Assembly: GCA_030656215.1 (NCBI GenBank)
Contig: JAUSOD010000096.1
Span: 124,001 to 188,000 of the forward strand
Length of the DNA stretch: 64,000 nt
Reading direction: 5' to 3'
Source of the DNA: Azoarcus sp.
Lineage (GTDB): Bacteria; Pseudomonadota; Gammaproteobacteria; Burkholderiales; Rhodocyclaceae
Position 1 is the first letter of the stretch; each line of letters begins with the position of its first letter. Positions 44,128 to 52,927 of this stretch are shown here, piece after piece. The notes under the pieces are model-generated. The model did not search any database, had not been told where the DNA came from, and saw only the letters and a list, made by a program, of their open reading frames with translations. Made by a program: the position numbers and the translations under genes.

Positions 44128-45099
44128 ATGAATTTCATCAAATCACCCAAGTTGCTGATTGGTGCGATGGCGCTGGCCTGCGCGCTGGTACCGCCGGCCA
44201 TGGCGCAACAGAAGTCGGTGGCAATCACCGCCATCGTCGAACACCCGGCGCTCGACGCGGTGCGCGACGGGGTCAAGGAAGGCCTGGCCGCCGCGGGCTT
44301 CGAGGAAGGCAAGAACCTGAAGTGGCAGTACCAGAGCGCGCAGGGCAATACCGGCACCGCGGCGCAGATCGCCCGCAAGTTCATCGGCGACAAGTCCGAC
44401 GTCATCGTCGCCATCGCCACCCCCTCGGCACAAGCGGTGGTCGCCGCGACCAGGGACATTCCGCTGGTGTACTCGGCGGTGACCGACCCGGTGGCGGCCA
44501 GGCTGATACCGTCGATGGCCGCCTCGGGCACCAATGTCACCGGCGTCTCCGACATGCTCGAGCTCGACAAGCAGATCGACCTGATCCAGCGCGTCAGCCC
44601 CAACGCCAAGCGCGTCGGCATCGTCTACAACCCGGGCGAGGCCAACTCGGTGGTGGTGATTCAGCAACTGCGCGAGCTGCTGCCCAAGCGCGGCATGAGC
44701 CTGGTCGAAGCCGCCGCACCGCGCTCGGTTGACGTCGGCTCGGCCGCACGCAGCCTGATCGGCAAGGTCGACGTGTTCTACACCAACACCGACAACAACG
44801 TGGTGTCGGCCTACGAAGCGCTGGTCAAAGTCGGCATGGACGCGAAGATTCCCTTGGTCGCGGCCGATACCGACAGCGTCGTGCGCGGCGCGGTGGCCGC
44901 CTACGGCATTGACTACCGCTCACTCGGCGTGCAGACCGGGCAGATCGTCGCCCGCATCCTGAAGGGCGAGCAGCCCGGTACCATCCCGTCGGAAACCAGC
45001 TCGAAGCTCGAACTCCACGTCAATCCGGGCGCCGCGCAAAGGCAGGGCATCACCCTGCCCGACGAACTGGTGAAGGCTGCCGCCAAGGTTGTCCAGTAA
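44128..45099 (+). CDS. ABC transporter substrate-binding protein (PF04392-like)
   Basis: The 323-residue protein has a signal peptide (cut near AMA-QQKS) and the two-lobe fold of the ABC_sub_bind family: KSVAITAIVEHPALDAVRDGVKEGL, KFIGDKSDVIVAIATPSAQAVV, GIVYNPGEANSVVVI and GIDYRSLGVQTGQIVARILKGEQPG. These proteins deliver aromatic amino acids or related small ligands to a permease; the ligand here cannot be stated. GAGGAG precedes the ATG. It is separated from the permease by 108 bases containing a perfect hairpin. Confidence 0.9.
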   Translation: MNFIKSPKLLIGAMALACALVPPAMAQQKSVAITAIVEHPALDAVRDGVKEGLAAAGFEEGKNLKWQYQSAQGNTGTAAQIARKFIGDKSDVIVAIATPSAQAVVAATRDIPLVYSAVTDPVAARLIPSMAASGTNVTGVSDMLELDKQIDLIQRVSPNAKRVGIVYNPGEANSVVVIQQLRELLPKRGMSLVEAAAPRSVDVGSAARSLIGKVDVFYTNTDNNVVSAYEALVKVGMDAKIPLVAADTDSVVRGAVAAYGIDYRSLGVQTGQIVARILKGEQPGTIPSETSSKLELHVNPGAAQRQGITLPDELVKAAAKVVQ

Positions 45100-45137
45100 G
45101 TCGTTCAGTCAGTCCTACAGCAAGCGCGCGCGATTCA

Positions 45138-45162
45138 CCTACGGCTCCAGACGGGCCGTAGG
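45138..45162 (+). promoter_or_regulatory. hairpin between binding-protein and permease genes
   Basis: CCTACGGC (45138-45145) and GCCGTAGG (45155-45162) form a perfect eight-base stem with a nine-base loop. It has no T-run. In ABC operons such elements often protect the binding-protein mRNA and lower permease expression; that role is inferred. Confidence 0.45.
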
Positions 45163-45207
45163 TCCGCAAGGGCGGGGCGGATGTCCCGCCGCCAACCGGT
45201 TCTCCCC

Positions 45208-46098
45208 ATGTCCACCTATACCCTGCTCGGGGCGCTGGAAATCGGGCTGATCTTCAGCCTGGTCGCCCTTGGCGTCTACATCTCGTTCCGCCTGCTGCGC
45301 TTCCCGGACCTGACCGTAGACGGCAGCTTTCCGCTCGGCGGTGCCGTGGCCGCGACCCTGATCGCCAGCGGTACGGACCCCTTCACCGCGACCATCGCGG
45401 CCACCGCGGCCGGCGCATTCGCCGGCTTGATCACCGGCTGGCTCAATGTGCGGCTGAAGATCATGGACCTGCTCGCCAGCATCCTGATGATGATCGCGCT
45501 GTACTCGATCAACCTGCGCATCATGGGCAAGCCCAACGTACCGCTGATCATGGAGCCGACAGTATTCAACATCCTGCAGCCCGAGGTCCTGGCCGACTAT
45601 GTGTTCCGGCCCTTGCTGCTGATCTTCGTGGTGCTGGCGGTCAAGCTCCTGCTCGACGGCTTCTTCGCCACCCAGACCGGGCTGGCGATCCGCGCCACCG
45701 GCTCGAATGCGCGCATGGCCCGTTCGCAGGGGGTCAATACCGGGCTCGCGGTGCTCGCAGGCATGGCGCTGTCGAACGCGCTGGTCGGCCTCGCCGGCGC
45801 GCTGTTCGCCCAGACCCAGGGCGGTGCCGACATCTCGATGGGGGTCGGTACCATCGTCATCGGCCTGGCCGCGGTGATCGTCGGCGAAAGCCTGCTGCCT
45901 TCGCGCAAGCTCTACCTGGCGACGCTCGCGGTCATCCTTGGCGCCATCGTCTATCGTTTCTTCATCGCGCTCGCGCTCAATTCCGACTTCATCGGACTGC
46001 AGGCGCAGGATCTCAATCTCGTCACCGCGCTGCTGGTCACCGTCGCCCTGGTACTGCCCAGGCTGCGCCAGCGCAGTATCGGCAAAAAAGGAGGCTAG
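45208..46098 (+). CDS. ABC transporter permease (BPD_transp_2 type)
   Basis: The 296-residue protein begins MSTYTLLGALEIGLIFSLVALG and has about eight membrane helices with the family motif RLLRFPDLTVDGSFPLGGA near the N-terminus and GLAIRATGSNARMARSQGV, VGTIVIGLAAVIVGESLLP later. It pairs with the upstream binding protein and downstream ATPase. An in-frame ATG at 45181 would add nine hydrophilic residues; 45208 matches the family start better, but neither has a strong binding site. Confidence 0.92.
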   Translation: MSTYTLLGALEIGLIFSLVALGVYISFRLLRFPDLTVDGSFPLGGAVAATLIASGTDPFTATIAATAAGAFAGLITGWLNVRLKIMDLLASILMMIALYSINLRIMGKPNVPLIMEPTVFNILQPEVLADYVFRPLLLIFVVLAVKLLLDGFFATQTGLAIRATGSNARMARSQGVNTGLAVLAGMALSNALVGLAGALFAQTQGGADISMGVGTIVIGLAAVIVGESLLPSRKLYLATLAVILGAIVYRFFIALALNSDFIGLQAQDLNLVTALLVTVALVLPRLRQRSIGKKGG

Positions 46099-46099
46099 A

Positions 46100-46156
46100 G
46101 TGAATACCCGCACGCTCACTTCGCTCGCTACCCCCCGGGGGGACCTGACATGCTGA
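46100..46156 (+). CDS. 18-codon leader ORF overlapping ABC ATPase start
   Basis: A GTG at 46100 is preceded by a near-perfect AAGGAGG five bases upstream and opens an 18-codon frame that stops at 46156, seven bases past the ATPase ATG. The ATPase ATG itself has a poor site partly inside the palindrome CCCCCCGGGGGG (46131-46142). Translation of the leader could open that palindrome and hand ribosomes to the ATPase gene. There is no evidence that the peptide itself has a function. Confidence 0.3.
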   Translation: MNTRTLTSLATPRGDLTC

Positions 46157-46944
46157 ACGCCCAGGACCTGCACCTCACTTTCAACCCCGGCACGCCGATC
46201 GAAACCCTGGCCTTGCGCGGCCTTTCGCTGGAAATCCCGTCTGGGCAGTTCGTCACCGTGATCGGCTCGAACGGTGCCGGCAAATCGACCTTCCTCAACG
46301 CGGTATCGGGCGAGCAAGCGATCGACAGCGGCAAGGTCGAGATCGACGGCATCGACATGACCCGGCAGCCGGTGTGGGCACGCGCCCGCCATGTCGCACG
46401 CGTGTTCCAGGATCCGCTCGCCGGCACCTGCGAAGACCTGACGATCGAAGAGAACATGGCGCTAGCCAAGATGCGCGGCCAGCGCCGCGGCTTCTCGTTC
46501 GCGGTCAAACAGGCGCTACGAGAGGAATTCCGCGAACAGATCGCCACCCTCGGCCTCGGCCTGGAAAACCGCCTGTCCGACCGCATCGGCCTGCTCTCCG
46601 GCGGCCAGCGCCAGGCCGTCAGCTTGCTGATGGCCGCGCTGCAGCCTTCGCGCCTGCTGCTGCTCGACGAGCACACCGCAGCGCTCGACCCGCGCACCGC
46701 CGATTTCGTCCTCAAGCTCACCGCCCGCATCGTCGCCGAGCACAAGCTCACCACGATGATGGTCACCCACAGCATGCGCCAGGCGCTGGATGTCGGCGAA
46801 CGTACGGTGATGCTGCATCAGGGTCGCGTGGTGCTCGACGTTGCCGGCAAGGAACGCGAGGGGCTGGATGTGCATCACCTGCTGGCGATGTTCGAGAAGG
46901 TGCGCGGTGAGGCGCTCGACGACGACGCCCTGCTGCTGAGCTGA
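46150..46944 (+). CDS. ABC transporter ATP-binding protein
   Basis: The 264-residue ATPase has Walker A GSNGAGKS (about 38-45), the Q-loop in ARVFQDP, signature LLSGGQRQAV, Walker B LLLLDEHTAALDP and the switch His in MVTHSMRQ. It energises import by the neighbouring permease and binding protein. Order binding protein, permease, ATPase and the absence of a second permease suggest a homodimeric permease. The start MLNAQDLHLTF fits the family; see the overlapping leader ORF. Confidence 0.93.
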   Translation: MLNAQDLHLTFNPGTPIETLALRGLSLEIPSGQFVTVIGSNGAGKSTFLNAVSGEQAIDSGKVEIDGIDMTRQPVWARARHVARVFQDPLAGTCEDLTIEENMALAKMRGQRRGFSFAVKQALREEFREQIATLGLGLENRLSDRIGLLSGGQRQAVSLLMAALQPSRLLLLDEHTAALDPRTADFVLKLTARIVAEHKLTTMMVTHSMRQALDVGERTVMLHQGRVVLDVAGKEREGLDVHHLLAMFEKVRGEALDDDALLLS

Positions 46945-46948
46945 GCCG

Positions 46949-46964
46949 GCGGGGTCGCCCCCGC
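46949..46964. terminator. short GC hairpin at convergent ATPase/adh junction
   Basis: GCGGGG (46949-46954) and CCCCGC (46959-46964) pair around a TCGC loop, five bases after the ATPase stop in a 67-base convergent gap. There is no T-run, so termination is only suggested. Confidence 0.35.
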
Positions 46965-47011
46965 AAACGCGCTATTCGACGCCTTTGTCGGGCATCCGCC
47001 ACGCCCCACCT

Positions 47012-48016
47012 TCACGGCTGGTGCCCATTCCAGCCCGGCAGCAGCACCGCAGCACCCTGCAGACGACCGCCGCGGAGCGCATCCAGCGCATCGTTGGCCT
47101 GCTCCAGGGCAAAGGGGGTGATATGGGTGCGCACCGGCGAGTCGGCGACAATGCGCAGGAAGGCATCGCCATCGGCACGGGTCAGGTTGGCCACCGAGCG
47201 CAGCACCCGCTCGCCCCAGAGCAATTCATAGGGAAAAGCCGGAATGTCGCTCATGTGGATGCCGGCGCACACCACCATGCCGCCCTTGCGCACCGCACGC
47301 AGCGCAGCAGGCACCAGGGCGCCGACGGGGGCGAAGATCAGGGCGGCATCGAGCGCGACCGGCGGCTGCTCGTCGGCAGCACCGCACCATTCGGCCCCCA
47401 GTCCAGCAGCAAATGCCTGACTGGCATCATCACCACGCCGGGTGAAGGCATAAAATGCCCGTCCCTGATGACGCAGCACCTGTGCGACGATGTGCGCAGC
47501 CGCACCAAAGCCGTAGATGCCGACTCTGCGCGCCTCGCCGGCCATCGCCAGCGCCCGGTAGCCGATCAGACCGGCGCACAGCAGAGGTGCCAGTTCGGCA
47601 GCCGGCAGCGGATCGGGCAGGGCGAAACAATAACGCCGATCGGCTACGGTGAATTCCGCGTAACCGCCATCCAGCGTATAGCCGGTAAAACGGGCGGCAT
47701 CGCACAGGTTCTCCTGGCCGGACAGGCAGTATTCACAATCGCCACAGGTCCATCCCAGCCAGGGCACACCGACCCGCTGGCCAACCGCGAAGCCCACCAC
47801 GCCCTCCCCCAGCGCCGCGACCCGACCGACAATTTCGTGCCCCGGGATCACCGGCAACATCGGCGACGGCAACTCACCATCGACCAGATGCAGGTCGGTA
47901 CGGCACACACCGCAGGCTTCGACCCGGATCAGGATCTGCCCGGCACCCGGCTTGGGCACTGCGCGCTCGACCAGACGCAAGGGATTGTTCAGAACATCGA
48001 GGACCATGGCTCGCAT
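47012..48016 (-). CDS. zinc-dependent alcohol dehydrogenase
   Basis: The 334-residue medium-chain dehydrogenase has the catalytic-zinc region CGVCRTDLHLVDGEL and PGHEIVGRV, the structural zinc site CGDCEYCLSGQENLC, and a nucleotide-binding GIYGFGAAAH. It should oxidise alcohols or reduce aldehydes with NAD(P); the sequence resembles the zinc-binding alcohol dehydrogenase family protein group (TIGR02822-like). The start at 48016 has AGGGAG upstream; a later Met (MVLD, 48007) is also possible, and a frame reaching 48106 is unlikely. It is transcribed towards the ABC genes. Confidence 0.92.
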   Translation of the reverse strand: MRAMVLDVLNNPLRLVERAVPKPGAGQILIRVEACGVCRTDLHLVDGELPSPMLPVIPGHEIVGRVAALGEGVVGFAVGQRVGVPWLGWTCGDCEYCLSGQENLCDAARFTGYTLDGGYAEFTVADRRYCFALPDPLPAAELAPLLCAGLIGYRALAMAGEARRVGIYGFGAAAHIVAQVLRHQGRAFYAFTRRGDDASQAFAAGLGAEWCGAADEQPPVALDAALIFAPVGALVPAALRAVRKGGMVVCAGIHMSDIPAFPYELLWGERVLRSVANLTRADGDAFLRIVADSPVRTHITPFALEQANDALDALRGGRLQGAAVLLPGWNGHQP

Positions 48017-48173
48017 CGCGACACTCCCTGGAGAACCCGGACATGGCGATGACGGTACGCCAACTGCCGCGCTGCAACAAGTCGGCGCTTTCCGTATGCC
48101 CAACAATCAAAGACGAGAAGACGTTACGAAGCCGATATCGTGCCCGACTCAGACGGCTTTGAAAGCCTATTGA

Positions 48174-48485
48174 TCAGCGTTTGCAATAGACGCCGGCCTG
48201 TCGACCCCCATCGAGGCAGCCGCTATCGGCGATCGTCAGCGCGCTTTGGTCGGTGCCGATGGTCAGAATGACTTGTTTTCCCTCGATCCGAAAAACACCC
48301 GCGGCCTCGTCTCGCCCGTCGACTGCCCTGACTTCGTTCCCGGGGCCGAACACGAGCTTGTCCACCCAGGATCCTTGCCGCCCGATATATTCGCCGGACA
48401 AGCCACTATCGCCGCACGCCGCGAGCAGCGTGCCCACAGCTGCAAGCCCAAGAGCCCGCTGTACCCTACCGAAGATCGAGCACAT
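48174..48485 (-). CDS. small predicted lipoprotein, 103 residues
   Basis: The protein starts MCSIFGRVQRALGLAAVGTLLAACGDS with lipobox Cys24 and a short soluble domain (GEYIGRQGSWVDKLVFGPGNEVRAVDG-like, then FRIEGKQVILTIG) that looks like a small beta-sandwich, ending with two cysteines near the C-terminus. AAAGGAG lies five bases before the ATG. No named family is recognised. It is 68 bases downstream of the secreted 285-residue protein on the same strand and may share its transcript. Confidence 0.75.
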   Translation of the reverse strand: MCSIFGRVQRALGLAAVGTLLAACGDSGLSGEYIGRQGSWVDKLVFGPGNEVRAVDGRDEAAGVFRIEGKQVILTIGTDQSALTIADSGCLDGGRQAGVYCKR

Positions 48486-48553
48486 GATTTCTCCTTTGTT
48501 CACCATCGATGGAAGCATCCCCCCGCCTGCGCGCTCGTGGGCATCGCATCGGA

Positions 48554-49411
48554 TCAAAGTTTGGGCGCCGCGCCCGAGTTGAGGCGGGCTTTTCTGGCCT
48601 CCGCCTCTGTCTCGGACAGCCACTTGGCGGTGGCTTCGAGCGCTTGAAGCAGATATCCGTAATCGTTCATCTCCACGACCAGGGTGTTGACGGATGAGCC
48701 GCCCTCCCTGTAGTCCATCTTCGCCAGCAGCAAGGCGCTGCATTTGGAGAGATCGGCTGGAGCCAGTTTCTGTTGTTGCCACTGGTAGAACTTCTTCAGG
48801 TCGTTCGGGCTCTGGCTCGCCCCCGGAAGGCTGATGCCCTTGCCCGGTTGCAGCCCACAAGCCGTCTTGCCGGCCTCGGTCCAGCCCGCGAAGGTGCTCT
48901 TCACGCCCATGCCGAGGGTTCTGTAATCCACGGGCTTTCCATATTTCTGAGTCAGCGCCTCCACCACGCGTTCCAGCGGAGGCGGGTTCTGGTACGAAGT
49001 CACCACGCGACGCACGCCGATCACGCGCTGTTCAAGTGGGGGTGCGGAGAGCTCCAGCTTGATGCTCTCGGTGTCGGAGGTGTTGGGCGGCCCCGGAATC
49101 TGGGCCTGGATGGTGGCCAGAAAGTCCGGTGTTTCCTGCTGCTTCGCGCCATCGTTGAACATGAACTTCAGCGTGCGCCCGGAGATCTGGGCTTGCGCGC
49201 TATGCGCCGCGAGGGCTGCGCGCGCCTCCTGCTCCGTCATTCCCAGCCTGATACCGACGATGTCCCAGTCCGGGGCGGCTAAACCAGGGCCGGCACAGGC
49301 GAAAAGGACCGCTGCGGCTGTAGTCCGTACGAGATGGCGCGCTTGCGAAAAAACGGATTGTGCTTGTCTCATCACCTTGGCTCCTCTGGCTGAACCCGCA
49401 ATGCGCCTCAT
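48554..49411 (-). CDS. secreted protein of unknown function, 285 residues
   Basis: The protein has an N-terminal signal (cut near GLAAPDW) and a soluble region beginning DWDIVGIRLGMTEQEARAAL; an LGMT..EA opening is common in periplasmic proteins of unknown function. Later are VVEALTQKYGKPVDY and LVVEMNDYGYLLQALEA. Two starts are possible: 49411 with AAGGAG five bases upstream (chosen) and 49372 with AGGAG nine bases upstream; both give a signal peptide. The next gene downstream is the small lipoprotein. Function unknown. Confidence 0.75.
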   Translation of the reverse strand: MRRIAGSARGAKVMRQAQSVFSQARHLVRTTAAAVLFACAGPGLAAPDWDIVGIRLGMTEQEARAALAAHSAQAQISGRTLKFMFNDGAKQQETPDFLATIQAQIPGPPNTSDTESIKLELSAPPLEQRVIGVRRVVTSYQNPPPLERVVEALTQKYGKPVDYRTLGMGVKSTFAGWTEAGKTACGLQPGKGISLPGASQSPNDLKKFYQWQQQKLAPADLSKCSALLLAKMDYREGGSSVNTLVVEMNDYGYLLQALEATAKWLSETEAEARKARLNSGAAPKL

Positions 49412-49555
49412 GTGCGCTCCTTGTTCGCAAGCAATGAAGTCCGGCTCAGGTGCGCTTCCGGATCACCACCGCCGCAGGCGCGGCAGCATGAGGAATGCTA
49501 GATCGGCAGCGAGAAGGCCCGCCACCATCGTTTGATAGTCGCGTGAGCTGCTCTC

Positions 49556-50683
49556 TCAGAGCGGCAGGCTGCGCAGCAGAAGAGAGACGAGTTCGCCCTG
49601 GCGGCACGTTTCGGTCTTGCGAAAGATATCGGCGAGCCGGGCGCGGGCCGTGGCATAACGGATGCCCAGCCGATCGGCCGCCGACTTGAGATCGTCACCC
49701 GCCGCCAAAGCTGCCGCAAGCCGCGCCTCTGCCGCGGTCAGATCGAAGGCAGCCTGCAAACATTCAGTGCCTATCAGAGGACGCGCATCCGGATCGGTAA
49801 TCACGATCGACACTGCGGGCCGCAGCGCCGACAAGGCGTGATGGCGTCCGGACAGGGGCGCCACCAGGACCAGATAGGGCCGCTTGCCCGAGGGGCGCGG
49901 CACCGGGATGACGCCGCCCCCCGGCAAATCGCCTTTGGCGCGATTCGGCATGGCCTGCGTGATCAGGCTGCGCAAGCGGTCGGCATCCTGACTGCGCGCG
50001 GCGGTGAGACCGCTGTGCGACAAGCTCAGCCCGTCACACTTGGCACACAGGCGGTCGGCCGCGGGATTCGCATACACCACTCGTTGCTGAGTATCCAGCA
50101 GCACGATTGCAGCGGGATTGCCATCCAGCAGGTCTGTGCAGCAGCGCTGCAAAGTGCCCAGCGAACCCAGCTGGAAACCGAGCGCCAGGGCACGCTCGAT
50201 GTGCCGGTGCAGGGCTTCGAACTGCTCGACGTCGCTCGGTTCGAAGCGCCCGGCAGAGCGCGCTCGAAGCAGGGCCACGCCGGCCTGCACGGCAGGCGCC
50301 GGGCTCATCCGGCTGACGAGGCGAAAACGGGTATCGCTATAGCGATGATGCCAGTCGTAGTAGCGGTGCCGATCCTTGTCGCGTTCGGTGATGAACATCG
50401 AATCGTGCACGATGGGCAGCGTGGGGTGGCGGACCAGGTACTGGACCGTCGGATCGTGCTGCGCCATGCCGTCGAGGTACTCCTCGATCAGTTGCGGATC
50501 CAGATTGATATATGAGAACGTCGGCAATCGCGGCTGACCCGATCCATCCAGCACCCAGAAGGTGGCTGCCTGGCTACCGGTGAGATCGGCCAACTTGTGC
50601 AGGACCCCGTACCACTGAGTTTCGTCGAGCGCTGCTTCGTACAGTGCGTCGATCATGTCCAGCACGCGCTCGTCGGGCGGCAT
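49556..50683 (-). CDS. LuxR-type transcriptional regulator with sensor-like N-terminus
   Basis: The 375-residue protein has an N-terminal sensor part (about 1-180; MIDALYEAALDETQWYGVLHKLADLTGS), a PAS-like middle segment (about 195-290; AIVLLDTQQRVVYANPAADRL) and a C-terminal LuxR/GerE helix-turn-helix (FDLTAAEARLAAALAAGDDLKSAADRLGIRYATARARLADIF). It should bind DNA, with an unknown ligand or signal. The start MPPDERVLDMIDALY has AGGGAG upstream. It is not paired with a histidine kinase, and its targets are unknown. Confidence 0.85.
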   Translation of the reverse strand: MPPDERVLDMIDALYEAALDETQWYGVLHKLADLTGSQAATFWVLDGSGQPRLPTFSYINLDPQLIEEYLDGMAQHDPTVQYLVRHPTLPIVHDSMFITERDKDRHRYYDWHHRYSDTRFRLVSRMSPAPAVQAGVALLRARSAGRFEPSDVEQFEALHRHIERALALGFQLGSLGTLQRCCTDLLDGNPAAIVLLDTQQRVVYANPAADRLCAKCDGLSLSHSGLTAARSQDADRLRSLITQAMPNRAKGDLPGGGVIPVPRPSGKRPYLVLVAPLSGRHHALSALRPAVSIVITDPDARPLIGTECLQAAFDLTAAEARLAAALAAGDDLKSAADRLGIRYATARARLADIFRKTETCRQGELVSLLLRSLPL

Positions 50684-50842
50684 GCAGTACTCCCTGAGTA
50701 TTGTTGTTGATGTGGGACTCAATGCATACACAGTAGGACATATCGAGTGAGATTTCTCTCCCGGTCCGCAAGAGCACCTGCATGGTGGAAGGGGAAGACC
50801 GTTGATTGCGCCCGGCTGCCCCGGCGATCGCCAGCCGCCGCT

Positions 50843-52777
50843 TCAGTCGCAGTGCTCCACCTTGTGGATGCGGTTCTGCGCCGGTGCGCTCAGCTTGCCA
50901 CTGCGTTCGAGGTAGGCCGCCAGCGCATCGACGTCGAGCGCGCCGCCCAGGGCGTCGCGACCGCGGGTGAAGACGTCGAAGCCATCACCGCCGGCCGCCA
51001 GATAGCTGTTGACCGCGATGCGGTAGGCGGTATCCGGCGCCACCGGTCGGCCACCGATCTGCAAGGAGCCTGGGCAGACCTGCCGGCTGGCCGCGCCCTG
51101 CTGCTCGGGCACTTCGCGGTAACGATAGCTGATGCTGGACGAGACCTGCAGCACCCGGTCGCTGCGCCACTGTTGCGCCAGCGCCTCGTACAGCTGAGCG
51201 CCGCTGAGGGTGGTGATGGTCAGTGTGTTGCCGAAGGGCTGGATGCGGAACAGGTCGGCATAGGTCACGCTGCCGTCGGCGGCCGGCACCAGATCGCCAC
51301 GCATGCCGCCGGGGTTGGTGAAGGCGGCGAGCGTGCCGCCGGCTTGCGGTGCGCGGGTGGCCTGCCAGTGGGCATCGGCGATGACGCTGCCGAGGGCGGA
51401 TTCGCCCGCTGCGTTGGGGCGACGCTCCAGCGTGGCGGCCAGTTGCCCCACCGGGCGCTGGGCGATCGGCTCGGCCAGCGCAGTATAGGCGGCGAGCAAG
51501 GTGGCGGTGCTGGCGTCGGGGGCGATCGGGTTTTGGGTGTTGTCGCGTTCGACCACCAGGTTGCGGGCGTCGGCCGCGACTATGTCGCGGCTGCTGCGGT
51601 CCAGCGTCAGGTCGATGCGGGTCAGCAGCCGGCCGGCAGAGCCGGCGCTGGTCACCATCACCGGCCGGCCGGCGCGGTTGGGCAGGCGGCACACATAGGC
51701 GTGATGGGTGTGGCCGGAAACCACCAGATCGACCGCATCGTCGAGCTGGCCGACGATGTCGACCACCGGGCCTTCGATGCCGGTGCAGTCGTTGATGCTG
51801 CCTTCTGTCCGCCCGCCTTCGTGCAGCAGCACCACGATGGCTTGCACCCCGCTGCGACGCAAGTCGGCAGACACGGTGTTGATGGTGCCGGCCTCGTCGT
51901 CGAAGCGCAGCCCGGCCACGCCCGCCGGGCTGACCAGCCTCGGTGTGCCGCGCAGGGTCACGCCGATGAAGGCGACGCGGATGTTGCCGACGCGGCGGAT
52001 GCCATAGGGCGGGAACAGGGTGTCGCCGCGCTCGTCGCGCACATTGGCGGCGAGGAAGTCGAACAGCGCGCCGGAGAACGGCACCGGCGTACCGACCGAG
52101 GCGCCCTTGCAGGTGTGGGTGCCGTCCGGATGGCACCCACCGCGCTGCATGCGCAGCAGTTCGGCGCGGCCGTCGTCGAACTCGTGATTGCCAACCGCGC
52201 TGAAATCCAGCCCGAGCAGATTCATTGCCTCGATGGTGGGCTCGTCATGGAAGAAGGCGGACATCAGCGGGCTGGCGCCGATCAGGTCGCCGGCCGACAC
52301 CACCACGGTGTCGGGCATGCCGGCGCGCAATTCGCGCACCAGGCCCGCAAGCTGGGCGATGCCGCCTGCCGGCACGGTGTGGATGCCGTCGATCGGGCTG
52401 TTGACCATCAAGCGGCTGCCGTCGAGATAGCCGTGAAAATCGTTGAAGGCCAGGATGCGCATCTTCACCGTGTTGGCGATGGTGGCATCGCGCACCGCGC
52501 TCAACAGCGCGGCCGCTTCCTTCCGGGTCAGCACCCCCTCGTCCGCCCAGCGGCTTGCCAGGCTGGCGACGGCGATGAAGCGCTCTTCCGGCGTGGGCTC
52601 CGGCCCGGTCGCCTCGGCCAGGCGGGCGCTCAGGCAGAGGCCGTCGAGCAGCTGGTCGGCTACCTGGGCGGACCGGCTGGAAGAGGCGCTACCGAAGGTG
52701 AGGGTGCCGGGGCAGTCGGCGAAGGCGGCGGTGCTGGCAAGCAGCGAAAGCGCGGCGAGCAGGGCGGACAGGCGCAT
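50843..52777 (-). CDS. periplasmic 5'-nucleotidase/metallophosphatase (UshA-like)
   Basis: The 644-residue protein has a signal peptide (cut near AAFADC), an N-terminal metallophosphatase domain with FNDFHGYLDG, VSAGDLIGASP, VGNHEFDDG and VVSGHTHHAY, and a C-terminal nucleotidase domain with DLFRIQPFGNTLTI and NSYLAAGGDGFDVF. It would hydrolyse nucleotides or related phosphoesters in the periplasm for phosphate or nucleoside salvage. The 150-residue spacer before the metal motif (after the signal) is unusual and of unknown role. It stands alone, 159 bases before the luxR-type gene. Confidence 0.92.
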   Translation of the reverse strand: MRLSALLAALSLLASTAAFADCPGTLTFGSASSSRSAQVADQLLDGLCLSARLAEATGPEPTPEERFIAVASLASRWADEGVLTRKEAAALLSAVRDATIANTVKMRILAFNDFHGYLDGSRLMVNSPIDGIHTVPAGGIAQLAGLVRELRAGMPDTVVVSAGDLIGASPLMSAFFHDEPTIEAMNLLGLDFSAVGNHEFDDGRAELLRMQRGGCHPDGTHTCKGASVGTPVPFSGALFDFLAANVRDERGDTLFPPYGIRRVGNIRVAFIGVTLRGTPRLVSPAGVAGLRFDDEAGTINTVSADLRRSGVQAIVVLLHEGGRTEGSINDCTGIEGPVVDIVGQLDDAVDLVVSGHTHHAYVCRLPNRAGRPVMVTSAGSAGRLLTRIDLTLDRSSRDIVAADARNLVVERDNTQNPIAPDASTATLLAAYTALAEPIAQRPVGQLAATLERRPNAAGESALGSVIADAHWQATRAPQAGGTLAAFTNPGGMRGDLVPAADGSVTYADLFRIQPFGNTLTITTLSGAQLYEALAQQWRSDRVLQVSSSISYRYREVPEQQGAASRQVCPGSLQIGGRPVAPDTAYRIAVNSYLAAGGDGFDVFTRGRDALGGALDVDALAAYLERSGKLSAPAQNRIHKVEHCD

Positions 52778-52927
52778 GGTGTCGGGGCGGGATGGGGAGG
52801 GTGCTAGTGTCGGTCTTGTGCGTTGCAGGCTGGTGATAGTGCCGCCAGCCGCATGCGGGAAGTGTGCGCAAGGCGGTGCGCGCAGGATGCGCCGCGCCTG
52901 GTCACTGCGCGGAACTGAGCGTACGCA

